Positions 15,410 to 22,429 of a stretch of DNA of 26,360 bases are shown here, piece by piece. The translations under genes were made by a program, and so were the position numbers. The DNA is from a virus. Within the stretch, counting starts at the first letter, position 1; every line of letters begins with the position of its first letter. Under the pieces are notes generated by a model. That model was not told where the DNA came from, did not search any database, and saw only the letters and a program-made list of their open reading frames with translations. The DNA is taken from positions 1-26,360 of IMG/VR virus record IMGVR_UViG_3300025073_000157. One strand, written 5' to 3'.

Positions 15410-15701
15410 TATACTGCCTCCTCTCTGGTGGTGGCCTGAGCAGGTTTGTCCCTGCATCGAACACACGTTTTGATACCTGCTCACCTGCTATTTCGTATAT
15501 GGTTTTCACGATTTCGTTTGTTTTATGGTTTATAATCCTGGTTTCGCGTAAAATACCATCTATTAAAATACCCTCTCTCAATTTTACCTCCAAACAATGT
15601 TTGTCTTTTTCTGCCTGATCACGCTGCTTTCGCAAGACCTCGTTTTGACATTCCAGAGCTTTTATGTATTCTCTGTCTTTCTCATTGTTCCGGAATCTCA
15701 T
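15384..15701 (-). CDS. Unknown coiled-coil protein
   Basis: A 105-residue hydrophilic protein. Residues 1-45 (EYIKALECQNEVLRKQRDQA and following) look like a coiled coil; the rest has ILIDGILRETRIINHKT and a basic C-terminus. There is no signal peptide or membrane segment. It begins inside the end of the large terminase gene as ATGA and has GGAAGGA before it; its end overlaps the start of the 66-residue gene by 26 nt. I do not recognise a family. Place and size fit a small packaging or assembly accessory protein, which is inference. Confidence 0.6.
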   Translation of the reverse strand: MRFRNNEKDREYIKALECQNEVLRKQRDQAEKDKHCLEVKLREGILIDGILRETRIINHKTNEIVKTIYEIAGEQVSKRVFDAGTNLLRPPPERRQYNVWRRFKT

Positions 15702-17236
15702 ATTCTTTTCCTTCCGACTTCAAGCATATCCGCATGGCCCGGTCCATACCTGGTCAAACTGTAAGTCAGGGGGTTATAATTATCAGCCGGCGAATAATCC
15801 TCTACGGCCCGCAAGGGGGCTGGATAGCCGATGCGGACATTGTTGACCAGCAGTTCATAGCGGTAGGTCATGGCTAGGACTCTGAAAGCGGAACTGACAT
15901 GTTCCGTCCAATCTCGGATGGGATGTTCAAAATATATGGGCCTATCGGTGGTGGAGAGGTTGTTGTTTATCTGCCGTCTGAAACTGCGCATAGCTTCGAT
16001 GCCTTCTTCGCACTTGGGCTGATGGAATTGGCAGAGGTAGAGCAAATCTCTGACGGCGGCGATGGAATCTTTCAAGTCGTACTTTTCATTGACTTGAAAA
16101 TCTATGCCTAATTCATGTGCGGTATCAATTAGGTATTTGCCGGTTTGTATGTTTTTGGCATTAGGGCCTTTGACATCCCAAGGTGCGAAATGATGGGCAT
16201 AGACATAAGGTTGGCGTTGCAACATAGCGGCATGTTCGGGTAAACCCAGTCCTTTGGAATCATAATAGAAGTCGATAATGCGGATATGGTCTCGGACAAA
16301 CTGAACGAACCAGATGACGGTATGGACATGGCCTATATCCCAGAAGGTATAGACTTTGGCTGTAGGTTCGTAGGGATAGAAACCTATCTGGCCATTGAGC
16401 ATGATGGCGTTCATTTCCTTGCCGAAGTAGGTGCTTTCGCCGTAGTCAGGCAGTTCGCCCATGATGCGAACGCGATATTCATTGGAATTTTCACCATATT
16501 TTTCACGGAGGTCTTGTTCATATTGGCGACCAGCGACGCCGGGTATGAGTTCCTGGCCGGTAATAAAGTTAGGGGTATCTTTGACGGCGATGGCTATTTG
16601 GTTCCACCCGCTTTCCGGCTGGAAGCACTCGGCGAAGTTTCCTTGCGGACTGGTGGGGTTGCCTATAACCAGCCAACGGGTAAAACCAGAAGTCAAGAGG
16701 TGCTGTGCGGCCTTCCAGAGTTGGGGCATGATCCCGGCAGCCTCGTCAAAAATAACCATTACGGAATCATTGTGATAGCCTTGAAAGGCGGTGGCTTCGA
16801 GCGTAACCGTATCAGGTTTGGCGGCGAAGCCCAGGGCGTACCATTTCTTGCCTATTTCGTCCTGAAGGTCTAATTTACACCGGCTGATTCGTCCGCCCAG
16901 TGGTATTTTAGCGTTGGAATGTGCTTGACGAATTTCACGCCAGAGAATTTCGATTACTTGACGAAATGTGGGACTGGTAGTTATTACCGTGGCTGGATTA
17001 TGGCAATAAAGAAACCATAAAGCCAACCTGGCAGCACAAAAAGTTTTTGACACGCTATGCCCCGCACGGACGGCGGTGCGTGGATTGTCTCTAACGCTTT
17101 CGGCGATCTCCGCCATTTTGCTCCAGACATGGCCAGGGGCCACGTCCAAGGCTTCGGTCAGGAACCTGATAGGATTGTCTCTCCAAATCTTCCGGCGTTT
17201 AGAGAGGCTCTGCGGGCTTATGGTTTCTAGCGGCAT
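15698..17236 (-). CDS. terL: Terminase large subunit (TerL)
   Basis: A 512-residue packaging motor: it translocates DNA into the prohead by ATP hydrolysis and cuts concatemers. The ATPase part has a Walker A-like RAGHSVSKT (residues 57-65), Walker B with catalytic glutamate VMVIFDEAAG (159-168, D164-E165) and the coupling motif LVIGNPTSPQG (about 189-199). The nuclease part has VYTFWDIG (D300 as metal ligand), IDFYYDSKG (D322, D326) and RDWTEHVSSAFRV (D442, H446). All expected motifs are present. The ATG overlaps the small terminase gene by 38 nt and has only a weak binding site, so coupling is likely. The Walker A is of the non-canonical G-x-x-x-SKT form, usual for many phage terminases. Confidence 0.92.
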   Translation of the reverse strand: MPLETISPQSLSKRRKIWRDNPIRFLTEALDVAPGHVWSKMAEIAESVRDNPRTAVRAGHSVSKTFCAARLALWFLYCHNPATVITTSPTFRQVIEILWREIRQAHSNAKIPLGGRISRCKLDLQDEIGKKWYALGFAAKPDTVTLEATAFQGYHNDSVMVIFDEAAGIMPQLWKAAQHLLTSGFTRWLVIGNPTSPQGNFAECFQPESGWNQIAIAVKDTPNFITGQELIPGVAGRQYEQDLREKYGENSNEYRVRIMGELPDYGESTYFGKEMNAIMLNGQIGFYPYEPTAKVYTFWDIGHVHTVIWFVQFVRDHIRIIDFYYDSKGLGLPEHAAMLQRQPYVYAHHFAPWDVKGPNAKNIQTGKYLIDTAHELGIDFQVNEKYDLKDSIAAVRDLLYLCQFHQPKCEEGIEAMRSFRRQINNNLSTTDRPIYFEHPIRDWTEHVSSAFRVLAMTYRYELLVNNVRIGYPAPLRAVEDYSPADNYNPLTYSLTRYGPGHADMLEVGRKRI

Positions 17237-17663
17237 CTATTTCGTCCAGCGAGTTAAAGGCAGATGCAAGGGTTGTTATGGTCATCGAGCTTTCTACTTT
17301 TTCTGTCCACATTTTCAGGTGTTTGCCTAGAAGTTCCAGGGCGGCATGGGCGGTTTTAGGGTCTTTGCGATAAAGGGTAATTGAACCATCTCGCCTTTTA
17401 TATTCCTTGATTTCCAAACCGTATTCGGCCATCTCTTTTAATTTTCCAAGAACGTACCTAGCGTTGATTCCTAATTCAGCCAAGAGTTCATTGTTCAATT
17501 CTTCGAGCCGTTCCTGGATTTGAGGAAGGGCCAGCAATTCCTTCGCTTTTTTGCCGGCCACCGAAGGTTTGTAGCCAACACTGATAGCCGCCTGCTTGCC
17601 ATTAAAATCCTTGACGTAGGATTGCGCGAAGCGTTCATGGCGGATTTTACTCAGAGGAGGCAT
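17199..17663 (-). CDS. terS: Terminase small subunit (TerS)
   Basis: A 154-residue DNA-recognition subunit of packaging. The N-terminal HERFAQSYVKDFNGKQAAIS followed by VGYKPSVAGKKAKELLALPQ is the Terminase_2 pattern (helix-turn-helix with A-I-x-x-GY-x-x-x-x-x-x-x-A-x-x-LL-x-x-P-x-x). It is followed by a helical oligomerisation region (LEELNNELLAELGINARYVL) and a hydrophilic C-terminus (LGKHLKMWTEKVE). GGAGAA precedes the ATG. The gene overlaps the TerL start by 38 nt. Length is standard. Confidence 0.88.
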   Translation of the reverse strand: MPPLSKIRHERFAQSYVKDFNGKQAAISVGYKPSVAGKKAKELLALPQIQERLEELNNELLAELGINARYVLGKLKEMAEYGLEIKEYKRRDGSITLYRKDPKTAHAALELLGKHLKMWTEKVESSMTITTLASAFNSLDEIDAARNHKPAEPL

Positions 17664-17841
17664 CTTTTAATTCTCCGAGACTTTTAGCATCATCAGGTTT
17701 ATCCTGCGGGTTCTGATTTGCCGGAGCAAGCACTGGACAAGCGGACTCAGGTTTATTTCGCAGACACCACCAATTTCGCCCGCGCCATTCTCGATAGCCA
17801 CAACTACTAGCTTGCTTGTTCGGACAAGGACAAGGCTGCAT
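17647..17841 (-). CDS. Possible small cysteine-rich protein upstream of TerS
   Basis: An open frame of 64 codons reading MQPCPCPNKQASSCGYREW, then GRNWWCLRN. Five cysteines and two tryptophans lie in the first half; the second half is polar (NQNPQDKPDDAKSLGELKDA). It overlaps the TerS start by 17 nt. GGAG lies 11 bases upstream, farther than ideal. A competing frame (17667-17861) starts at ATGCCGGAG with weaker support; only one of the two can be real. I favour this one because of its cysteine pattern, which could bind a metal. Confidence 0.4.
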   Translation of the reverse strand: MQPCPCPNKQASSCGYREWRGRNWWCLRNKPESACPVLAPANQNPQDKPDDAKSLGELKDASSE

Positions 17842-18056
17842 CTTTGATTAAGCTCCGGCATTTTCGGTTCTCAGAAAACCCTTGGGGCCTGGGACTTTAT
17901 TTTCTTGGGGAACATTGCTCCGTTGGCCCCTTGGGTTATCAACTTTCAAGAAAAACCATAAGCAAAACAGACAGGAAACTTATCAGCCATCCAAAAAAAA
18001 ACCAGAGACAATTTGCAGGGGAGTTATTTTTTGCCAGTAGAAATACAATTTCGCAC
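17842..18056 (-). other. Gene-free gap before the terminase genes
   Basis: No gene of useful size is readable in these 215 nt. They contain T-runs on the minus strand and a possible long-range pairing of GGCCCC/GGGGCC arms (with a two-base mismatch and CCC/GGG outside) near 17878-17937, followed on the minus strand by TTTT, which could act as a partial terminator between the lysis and terminase genes. No clear promoter was found. Confidence 0.35.
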
Positions 18057-18272
18057 CTATTTCGGAGGCGGGGTGGCCAACAGCGTTTTCCGGCCCTTCA
18101 CTGACGAATAAACGCTGATAGCTACCAACAGAATCGCACCTATGCCGTTGGCGGCTTGACCGGCCAAACTTTGACTTTCCAAAGAATCCATACCCAGTTT
18201 AGCAGCCAGAACCCAGGCAATTCCGCGAGTTACCAAACCAATGACCCAAGCTATCAAAACTTTGTTGTCCAT
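18057..18272 (-). CDS. Holin-like small membrane protein
   Basis: A 71-residue protein with two membrane segments: about residues 5-24 (VLIAWVIGLVTRGIAWVLAA) and about 39-57 (GQAANGIGAILLVAISVYS), separated by a short polar turn, then a basic tail (SVKGRKTLL). This is the layout of class II-like phage holins, which form pores that release the endolysin; the phrases ISVYSSVKGRK and AWVIGLVTRGIAW look familiar from such phage proteins. GGGAGG precedes the ATG. It clusters with a lipoprotein and two other small genes, but no endolysin was found in the window. Confidence 0.6.
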   Translation of the reverse strand: MDNKVLIAWVIGLVTRGIAWVLAAKLGMDSLESQSLAGQAANGIGAILLVAISVYSSVKGRKTLLATPPPK

Positions 18273-18306
18273 CTTAAAAGCCTCCCAAGCGAGTTTAAGA
18301 AAACCA

Positions 18307-18636
18307 CTAAAGACTCACGCCAGCAGCCGCCAAAGCTATGGTCAAGAGTATCTTCATCAGGCCCATTAACGCCGCTTTCCCCAAGTCGTTCTGGGCCTTG
18401 TTCTCTACATTCGCCGCCTGCCATTCTGAATTGATCTTTCCCCATTCCGTCAGTAAATCTGAATTTGGCAGTTTTTTGAGAACATCGGTATAAGCCGTAT
18501 AAATATCCCCGGAAATGATCTTGGAAAGCCAAGCCTGAAGTTCCTCGGCCGTCATCGACAGAAACGCCGGCCCGTAAGTAACAGCCCAACTCGATAGCTC
18601 CGGAGGTAGTTTCCCTTTTAACTCGTCTAACATCAT
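18307..18636 (-). CDS. Small protein with C-terminal membrane segment
   Basis: A 109-residue protein (MMLDELKGKLPPEL). The start at 18636 is chosen because GAGG lies eight bases upstream and the ATGATG overlaps the stop of the zinc-type gene as ATGA; a longer TTG-started frame has less support. The first 85 residues are hydrophilic and helical with several Trp (WAVTYGP, LQAWLSK, LTEWGKINSEWQ). Residues about 88-108 (LMGLMKILLTIALAAAGVSL) form a C-terminal membrane anchor. It lies within the lysis-like cluster. I do not recognise the family; an accessory lysis or superinfection-exclusion role is possible, unproven. Confidence 0.65.
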   Translation of the reverse strand: MMLDELKGKLPPELSSWAVTYGPAFLSMTAEELQAWLSKIISGDIYTAYTDVLKKLPNSDLLTEWGKINSEWQAANVENKAQNDLGKAALMGLMKILLTIALAAAGVSL

Positions 18637-18809
18637 GCCAAATTCCTCTTTTTGTAGGCGAGGTAGGCGCAATCCCGTTCACAAAATAAACCGCCTTTTT
18701 CTGGTTTGAAAACATAAGCGTCCAATTGACGCAGACATCCGTTGCACCTACTCCTTTTAGGCGGCGCTAGTTGGTATTCACCTCGTAGGGGTTTGTTAAC
18801 CAAGGCCAT
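18633..18809 (-). CDS. Small zinc-finger-like protein
   Basis: A 58-residue protein, with coding features stronger than its size suggests. It opens MALVNKPLRGEYQLAPPK and contains C22-x2-C25 (CNGC) and C43-x3-C47 (CERDC), a four-cysteine zinc ligand set around a short hairpin. Residues near the end are basic (YLAYKKRNLA). GGAG lies seven bases before the ATG and the stop overlaps the next start as ATGA. The role is unknown. It sits between the lipoprotein and the 109-residue gene. Confidence 0.75.
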   Translation of the reverse strand: MALVNKPLRGEYQLAPPKRSRCNGCLRQLDAYVFKPEKGGLFCERDCAYLAYKKRNLA

Positions 18810-18812
18810 TTA

Positions 18813-19049
18813 TTACTCCTTTCTGTCCCTGGCATCACGAAACCGCTGCCATGTCGCCGCCTGCAAATTCAAGGCGTTGACCATCTCTGGCTGGCTCAGT
18901 GTACCTTGGGTCGCTCTAAGGGCCGTCTCTTGCGACAAGGCCGCCGTACGGTCCAGCAAGTCAGAATACTCGCTCGACATATAAACGCACCCAGACATCA
19001 AAATTATCAAAACAATCATCACCCCAAAACAACCAATATTCTTTGCCAT
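18813..19049 (-). CDS. Small lipoprotein, possible outer spanin
   Basis: A 78-residue protein from the ATG at 19049, with GGAGG eight bases upstream. It has a lipoprotein signal peptide: MAKNIG, hydrophobic core FGVMIVLIILM, and lipobox LMSGC (Cys at about residue 19). The mature part of about 60 residues (VYMSSEYSDLLDRTAALSQE and following) is helical and hydrophilic. Phage lysis clusters often carry such an outer-membrane lipoprotein (o-spanin) that fuses membranes with a matching inner-membrane partner. The presence of an outer membrane in the host is implied. The partner could be the 94-residue protein at 4548 or the protein at 18307, but this is only conjecture. Confidence 0.6.
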   Translation of the reverse strand: MAKNIGCFGVMIVLIILMSGCVYMSSEYSDLLDRTAALSQETALRATQGTLSQPEMVNALNLQAATWQRFRDARDRKE

Positions 19050-19091
19050 TACAGAACCTCCACTTTGACCATATCCCCCATCTACCCCCAT

Positions 19092-19119
19092 GTTATACAC
19101 TTCCTAATTCCCAAGTCAA
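19092..19119 (-). promoter_or_regulatory. Promoter for the lysis and terminase genes
   Basis: On the minus strand TTGACT (19119-19114) and TATAAC (19097-19092) are spaced by 16 nt. Five of six bases match at each site. A run of A and T bases lies upstream (19120-19140), like an UP element. Transcription would begin near 19085 and reach the lipoprotein gene (start 19049). This is a candidate late promoter. Confidence 0.6.
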
Positions 19120-19180
19120 ATAAAAAATCCAAAAAAAAAATTAACCCTAACGCTAAATGTTACCTCACGCCTTTTGTTAC

Positions 19181-19208
19181 ACTATATATGCTACACACAA
19201 TATATAGT
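19181..19208. repeat. Perfect 9-nt inverted repeat
   Basis: ACTATATAT (19181-19189) and ATATATAGT (19200-19208) flank a 10-nt spacer. It lies between the HNH gene (stop at 19224) and the promoter at 19092-19119. No T-run follows, so an operator or an mRNA 3' hairpin is more likely than an intrinsic terminator. Confidence 0.5.
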
Positions 19209-19223
19209 ATGCCCCAAAATTTG

Positions 19224-19643
19224 TTATTTGCCTAATCTTAACTTGCGAGACTGTCTTTCTGTCAATAAAATGTCTTTTTTGCCGCCGTTACATTCCTGGC
19301 AAGCCGTTACAAGGTTGGTTTCTATAGATTTACCACCATTGCTTTGTGGATTTATATGGTCAACAACGAGTTTTGCTCCGTCTTGAGGTGTTTTTCCGCA
19401 ATATTGGCATGTAAAATTGTCTCTGGCAAGTATGTTAAATCGCAAAGATAAATATGCCGGTTCTTTAGCAGGCGAAATTTTACGGCGAAATCTGGCTGCC
19501 TCGCCTCGGCATTTGTCCGAACAGTATTTCTGCCCTGGCCTACGGATTTTAGTGGATGTCGAAATGTACGAATGGCACATTACACATTTCGGTAAGCCTA
19601 TTGTAAAATCTATACCTGGAAATTCATCCCGTCTTTTTAACAT
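19224..19643 (-). CDS. HNH endonuclease with N-terminal zinc finger
   Basis: A 139-residue protein. Cysteines C20, C23, C41 and C45 form an N-terminal zinc finger. The catalytic part has FTCQYCG (C79, C82), VVDHINPQSNGG (D95-H96), N110 and C115-x2-C118, matching the HNH motif with structural zinc. Such free-standing enzymes in phages cut DNA at specific sites and often act as homing endonucleases; a packaging role is also known for some phage HNH proteins near terminase genes. The ATG has AGGAG seven bases upstream. A promoter is present at 19681-19710. Unlike typical TerL-linked HNH proteins this one is separated from terminase by the lysis genes. Confidence 0.83.
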   Translation of the reverse strand: MLKRRDEFPGIDFTIGLPKCVMCHSYISTSTKIRRPGQKYCSDKCRGEAARFRRKISPAKEPAYLSLRFNILARDNFTCQYCGKTPQDGAKLVVDHINPQSNGGKSIETNLVTACQECNGGKKDILLTERQSRKLRLGK

Positions 19644-19680
19644 CTAAAACTCCTAATTTTGGCCTATAAACGATTATTTT

Positions 19681-19710
19681 ATGGTAAGTGGTCCCCATCC
19701 GCCTTGTCAA
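19681..19710 (-). promoter_or_regulatory. Minus-strand promoter before the HNH gene
   Basis: TTGACA (19710-19705) and TACCAT (19686-19681) are separated by 18 nt on the minus strand. The spacer resembles that of the promoter at 22675-22703 (both contain GGATG and GACCAC), so the two seem to be copies of one promoter type. It would drive the HNH gene starting at 19643. Confidence 0.55.
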
Positions 19711-19721
19711 GAATATTGTTT

Positions 19722-19745
19722 CATCCTACGCAATCCTGGACAGCC
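19722..19745. repeat. 24-nt repeat, copy 1
   Basis: This stretch is the same as 25802-25825 except for one base (A instead of G at the seventh position). It begins CATCCT, includes GCAATCCTGGACAGCC, and lies 12 bases upstream of the -35 box of the minus-strand promoter at 19681-19710. The function is unknown. Confidence 0.7.
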
Positions 19746-19952
19746 TACAGCAATCGTAGTACCAATGCTAAGACTACTAAACATCTATTTCCCAAAAATC
19801 CCCCAAAATTTCCACGGAGGGGGTACTATGATGCAAGTCGGGGGCCGCAAACCTGGGGGTGGGGGGGGGCCTCGGCTGGGAAAGCATGCTTTAGTATTTG
19901 GTAAGCTGGAGGGTTTGGGTAAGATAGGCAGTCTATAGGGCCTGTGCAGTGG
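19746..19952. other. Gene-poor stretch with G-rich tract
   Basis: No minus-strand gene is readable between the promoter region and the 54-residue gene. The stretch includes several G-runs on the plus strand near 19816-19870 (runs of five, five, five and nine to ten G), enough for a G-quadruplex, and a small plus-strand frame. Homopolymer length here may be affected by sequencing error. Confidence 0.5.
19828..19938 (+). CDS. Possible short plus-strand ORF with strong ribosome binding site
   Basis: A frame of 36 codons (MMQVGGRKPGGGGGPRLG then HALVFGKLEGLGKIG). GGAGG lies seven bases before the ATG, better than many real genes here. It runs against the direction of the surrounding genes, and its Gly tract comes directly from the G-run, so indels would destroy it. 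It may be a remnant or a chance frame. Confidence 0.25.
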   Translation: MMQVGGRKPGGGGGPRLGKHALVFGKLEGLGKIGSL

Positions 19953-20117
19953 CTACATCGTCATCTTGCGACCAATCTGTAATCGAAACTGCTTGCCATA
20001 TTCTGCGTGATCTTGTGTGCGTACTAAGTCAGCCCATAATCGTTTGAATATACGTTGTTCGTTGTTGATTATCTCTTGTTTTGAAGTTTTTGTTTTTTTT
20101 GCATCTGATTTGTCCAT
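19953..20117 (-). CDS. Small basic unknown protein
   Basis: A 54-residue protein reading MDKSDAKKTKTSKQEIINNE, followed by QRIFKRLWADLVRTQDHAEY. It is highly charged, helix-prone and has no membrane segment. The codon use looks like that of the other genes, which is the main reason for calling it; only a weak GAG precedes the ATG at 20117. It lies downstream of the replication genes on the same strand. Function unknown. Confidence 0.45.
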   Translation of the reverse strand: MDKSDAKKTKTSKQEIINNEQRIFKRLWADLVRTQDHAEYGKQFRLQIGRKMTM

Positions 20118-20147
20118 TATTAGCTCAATATCGAGGGTTACTGGTAA

Positions 20148-20300
20148 TCATAAGTCGCTATTATTATCTGACACGCCATAGGTTACATAAAATACTGCAT
20201 TACAGCGATTGAAAAACACATACCCATACGGGCCACCTATTTCTCTCGCAAGGGCACCGCTAGGCCCTACTACGCCAGCCAAGAGCAGACGTAGCGGCAT
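20148..20300 (-). CDS. Possible short ORF after the 202-residue gene
   Basis: A 50-residue frame (MPLRLLLAGVVGPSGALARE, then YGYVFFNRCNAVFYVTYGVS) starting two bases after the stop of the 202-residue gene. The N-terminus is hydrophobic and could be a membrane or signal segment. There is no clear ribosome binding site, so it would need coupled translation. Existence is uncertain. Confidence 0.35.
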   Translation of the reverse strand: MPLRLLLAGVVGPSGALAREIGGPYGYVFFNRCNAVFYVTYGVSDNNSDL

Positions 20301-20302
20301 AG

Positions 20303-20911
20303 TCAGAGCGTGTGTGGCGGTATCCAGCCGCGATGTGTGCGTTGCAAGCTGGCGATCCAAGACTCGATGGGCTTGCTTATGGCTGGATTGGCGATGAGCT
20401 GTGCCAACATGGTCGTGGCCTGGACAAGCTGGCTGTTGTGGGCTGGGGCTTCGAGCCGTCTGGAGTCGATGAAGGCGTACAGGCTGTCGGCGATGGTTGC
20501 TAGTTGGTTACACGCTGGGAGTAGGCTCTGGGTTGACTGCACGAAGGTATCGTACTCTATCTTGCCTATATTATCTAACGCATCCAGGCGGGAAATTGTC
20601 TCGAGATTGCTCGCATCAGATCGAGAAACATCCCGACGAAAACCCCCAGCACCATGAAAGCCGCCCACCACATCACAAGGCTCAACGCCGACACCACTAA
20701 TACGCGTAATATCGCTAGAAACCGTGCTTCTACCATCTTTTCTCCCTTCTATAATTTGCCCATTGTTAGCCGTTGTTAGCTCAGATTGCAACTCGTCCTG
20801 AGACGTCTTTAGCTGTTTTTCGCGTTTTCGCCTGCGATAAAGACGTTTTGCTATTCTCCAATAAGTTCTAGCTGAATCATCCTGACTTGTTTTTTCGTTT
20901 TCCGTTTCCAT
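20303..20911 (-). CDS. Unknown protein of the replication operon
   Basis: A 202-residue protein. The N-terminus is strongly charged (METENEKTSQDDSARTYWRI, then KRLYRRRKREKQLK), followed by a Gly and Ser-rich middle (ISGVGVEPCDVVGGFHGAGG) and a helical C-terminal half (LPACNQLATIADSLYAFIDS, TMLAQLIANPAISKPIESWI). The ATG comes one base after the stop of the zinc-type helicase-loader gene (TAG T ATG) with only a weak binding site, so it is probably coupled. I do not recognise the family. A membrane segment is not apparent. Plus-strand frames also cover this region, but operon context and coupling favour the minus frame. Confidence 0.6.
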   Translation of the reverse strand: METENEKTSQDDSARTYWRIAKRLYRRRKREKQLKTSQDELQSELTTANNGQIIEGRKDGRSTVSSDITRISGVGVEPCDVVGGFHGAGGFRRDVSRSDASNLETISRLDALDNIGKIEYDTFVQSTQSLLPACNQLATIADSLYAFIDSRRLEAPAHNSQLVQATTMLAQLIANPAISKPIESWIASLQRTHRGWIPPHTL

Positions 20912-20912
20912 A

Positions 20913-21686
20913 CTAAAAGGGAATAAGGTCGCCTTTCATCAGCGAATTAGGATTGAAAGCGTCTTGATTGATTACTGTTTTTTGCAATCCTTGAGTTATT
21001 ATACTACCAAGAACCCCCCTATCTTCCGTAGGTTCCTTCCCCCGTTTTTGTTCGCATTTGGCCAAGATTGTTTTGATGCTGGCTGGCGATCCATTTTTGA
21101 TTCTGTCGAGATAGCACTGGTAACAGAATTGCCTGCAGGTTCCGGCTTTGTGTAGGCAGATAAAACAGGTTTGGGGATTGCAAAGTTTAGCGTCGTGGAG
21201 TATTTGCCGGGCCTTGTTTTTGGCGTCCAGGTCGTTTGGGCTGACATAAGCTATCCAGTGTCCACCTCGTCTATGGGTATAATCCTGGCAATGGCGGTGT
21301 AGGTAATCCTGGCTCGGAACCATCCATTCGCCGTTTTCGTTTAGCTTAGCCAGCCATTCATAGGTTTCCATGTCTCCAATATGTCCTTTGCCATTTTCGT
21401 CTAATCGCTCACATATAAAGCAGATATAAGAGAGTTTTTTCGGGATTCCGCGTTGCGGGCTGTCGGTCTGCCAGTCTTTGAGCAGGTCTAGGAAGTCCGG
21501 GAGTGGCGGTTCTATCCTTTGCCCACCTTTGATCTTATAGAAACGCTCTACGCAAGCCAGGGCAGCTCCCAGGCCGTAGGGCAAGAGAATATCAGCCCAT
21601 ATAGCCTCTTGATCGGTATTGGCTGTCCAGCGGGGCCATAAAGACTTGAGTCTAGCTATCACCTTTCCTGTATCTGCTTTATTCAT
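20913..21686 (-). CDS. Helicase-loader-like protein with cysteine-rich zinc region
   Basis: A 257-residue protein. Residues 1-70 (KADTGKVIARLKSLWPRW, then AIWADILLPYGLGAALACVE and PPLPDFLDLL) resemble the N-terminal domain of phage helicase loaders/inhibitors (G40P loader type: T-x-x-x-I-x-x-L-x-x-x-YP-x-x and W-x-x-x-L-x-x-x-x-x-x-x-x-x-x-x-x-x-x-x-x-x-x-x-PP-x-x-x-D-x). The rest is cysteine-rich: CFIC (C89, C92), C133, and C169, C174, C177, C184, C188, C191, giving at least two zinc sites. The ATG overlaps the stop of the replication initiator as ATGA and has AGGGA upstream. It probably helps load the replicative helicase at the origin; the fusion to a zinc region is unusual in what I know of the family. 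Confidence 0.6.
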   Translation of the reverse strand: MNKADTGKVIARLKSLWPRWTANTDQEAIWADILLPYGLGAALACVERFYKIKGGQRIEPPLPDFLDLLKDWQTDSPQRGIPKKLSYICFICERLDENGKGHIGDMETYEWLAKLNENGEWMVPSQDYLHRHCQDYTHRRGGHWIAYVSPNDLDAKNKARQILHDAKLCNPQTCFICLHKAGTCRQFCYQCYLDRIKNGSPASIKTILAKCEQKRGKEPTEDRGVLGSIITQGLQKTVINQDAFNPNSLMKGDLIPF

Positions 21687-22429
21687 AGTATTTTCCCTGC
21701 CTTTTTGAGTTTATCACGTTGTTCGAGTCTTTCGGTTATTGCTGCTGCGTCCTGTTCGACGGTTAGCCTGGTTGGTAGAGCCTTGGCTTCCCGGATTCGC
21801 CTGGTAAGCCAGTTATTGATGGTGAGTTTATGGTTTCTGGTTTTAACTTCTTTGGGATGCTGTAGCAGATAGTCCTCCAGCTCCAATATCATTTCGTCTA
21901 TGGCGATTTTAGTATGTTTTGCTAACAGCCAGTCATAGTCGGTCTGTGTTAGTCTGACAGCTTGGCAACTATCGAAAACTAAGTAGGTCGGTACAGGAGG
22001 ATTACCATAATCCGACCCCATTACTATACTATCCTTTCCTTTAACCAATCCTTTAACAGAAAGAAGGGATTTACTGCTATTGTAGGATTCCGGTAGGTCT
22101 ATCGTACTGCTATCGTAATTAGGATATTTACTGGGACGTGGTTTCTGGATATATTGCAAATCTTTCCAATTGGGGATAGCTAGATAGTAAGTGTCATTGA
22201 CGGCGTACTTTATGATAGAGCCTACCCGTACCAGTTCTGTCAATAATAGACCGATCTTTACCTTGTTACTGGGGAAGATTAGGCTCCTGATGAGTACCTC
22301 ATCCCATTCACCCCTTCCCTCATCATCACAGTAATTATTGAGACCTAAAAGTAAAAGTCGTGCCCACGGCGACAGTTGACGTACTCTTTTCCCTGCCCAA
22401 AACTCTGGACGGAGGCTTCTAATTCGCAT
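21683..22429 (-). CDS. Phage replication initiation protein
   Basis: A 248-residue protein. The N-terminal MRIRSLRPEFWAGKRVRQLS, then ARLLLLGLNNYCDDEGRGEWD and LIRSLIFPSN is a well-known phage replication-protein opening, with a winged-helix DNA-binding domain to about residue 90. A Ser-rich linker follows. The C-terminus (KTRNHKLTINNWLTRRIREA) matches the short helix block that ends many phage O-type and DnaD-type replication proteins and interacts with the helicase. AAGGGAGG lies seven to eight bases before the ATG. Together with the helicase-loader-like gene it forms the core of a replication module. Confidence 0.8.
   Translation of the reverse strand: MRIRSLRPEFWAGKRVRQLSPWARLLLLGLNNYCDDEGRGEWDEVLIRSLIFPSNKVKIGLLLTELVRVGSIIKYAVNDTYYLAIPNWKDLQYIQKPRPSKYPNYDSSTIDLPESYNSSKSLLSVKGLVKGKDSIVMGSDYGNPPVPTYLVFDSCQAVRLTQTDYDWLLAKHTKIAIDEMILELEDYLLQHPKEVKTRNHKLTINNWLTRRIREAKALPTRLTVEQDAAAITERLEQRDKLKKAGKIL

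Noticed and set aside
16286-16873. Plus-strand frame of 195 codons
   Set aside because: It is the mirror of the large terminase, whose motifs clearly define the minus-strand frame.
17667-17861. Alternative 64-codon frame upstream of TerS
   Set aside because: It overlaps the cysteine-containing frame, has a weaker ribosome binding site and an unusual run of Val and Leu.
20310-20657. Plus-strand open frame of 115 codons
   Set aside because: It lies opposite the 202-residue gene, has no good ribosome binding site and a composition expected for a complementary-strand shadow.
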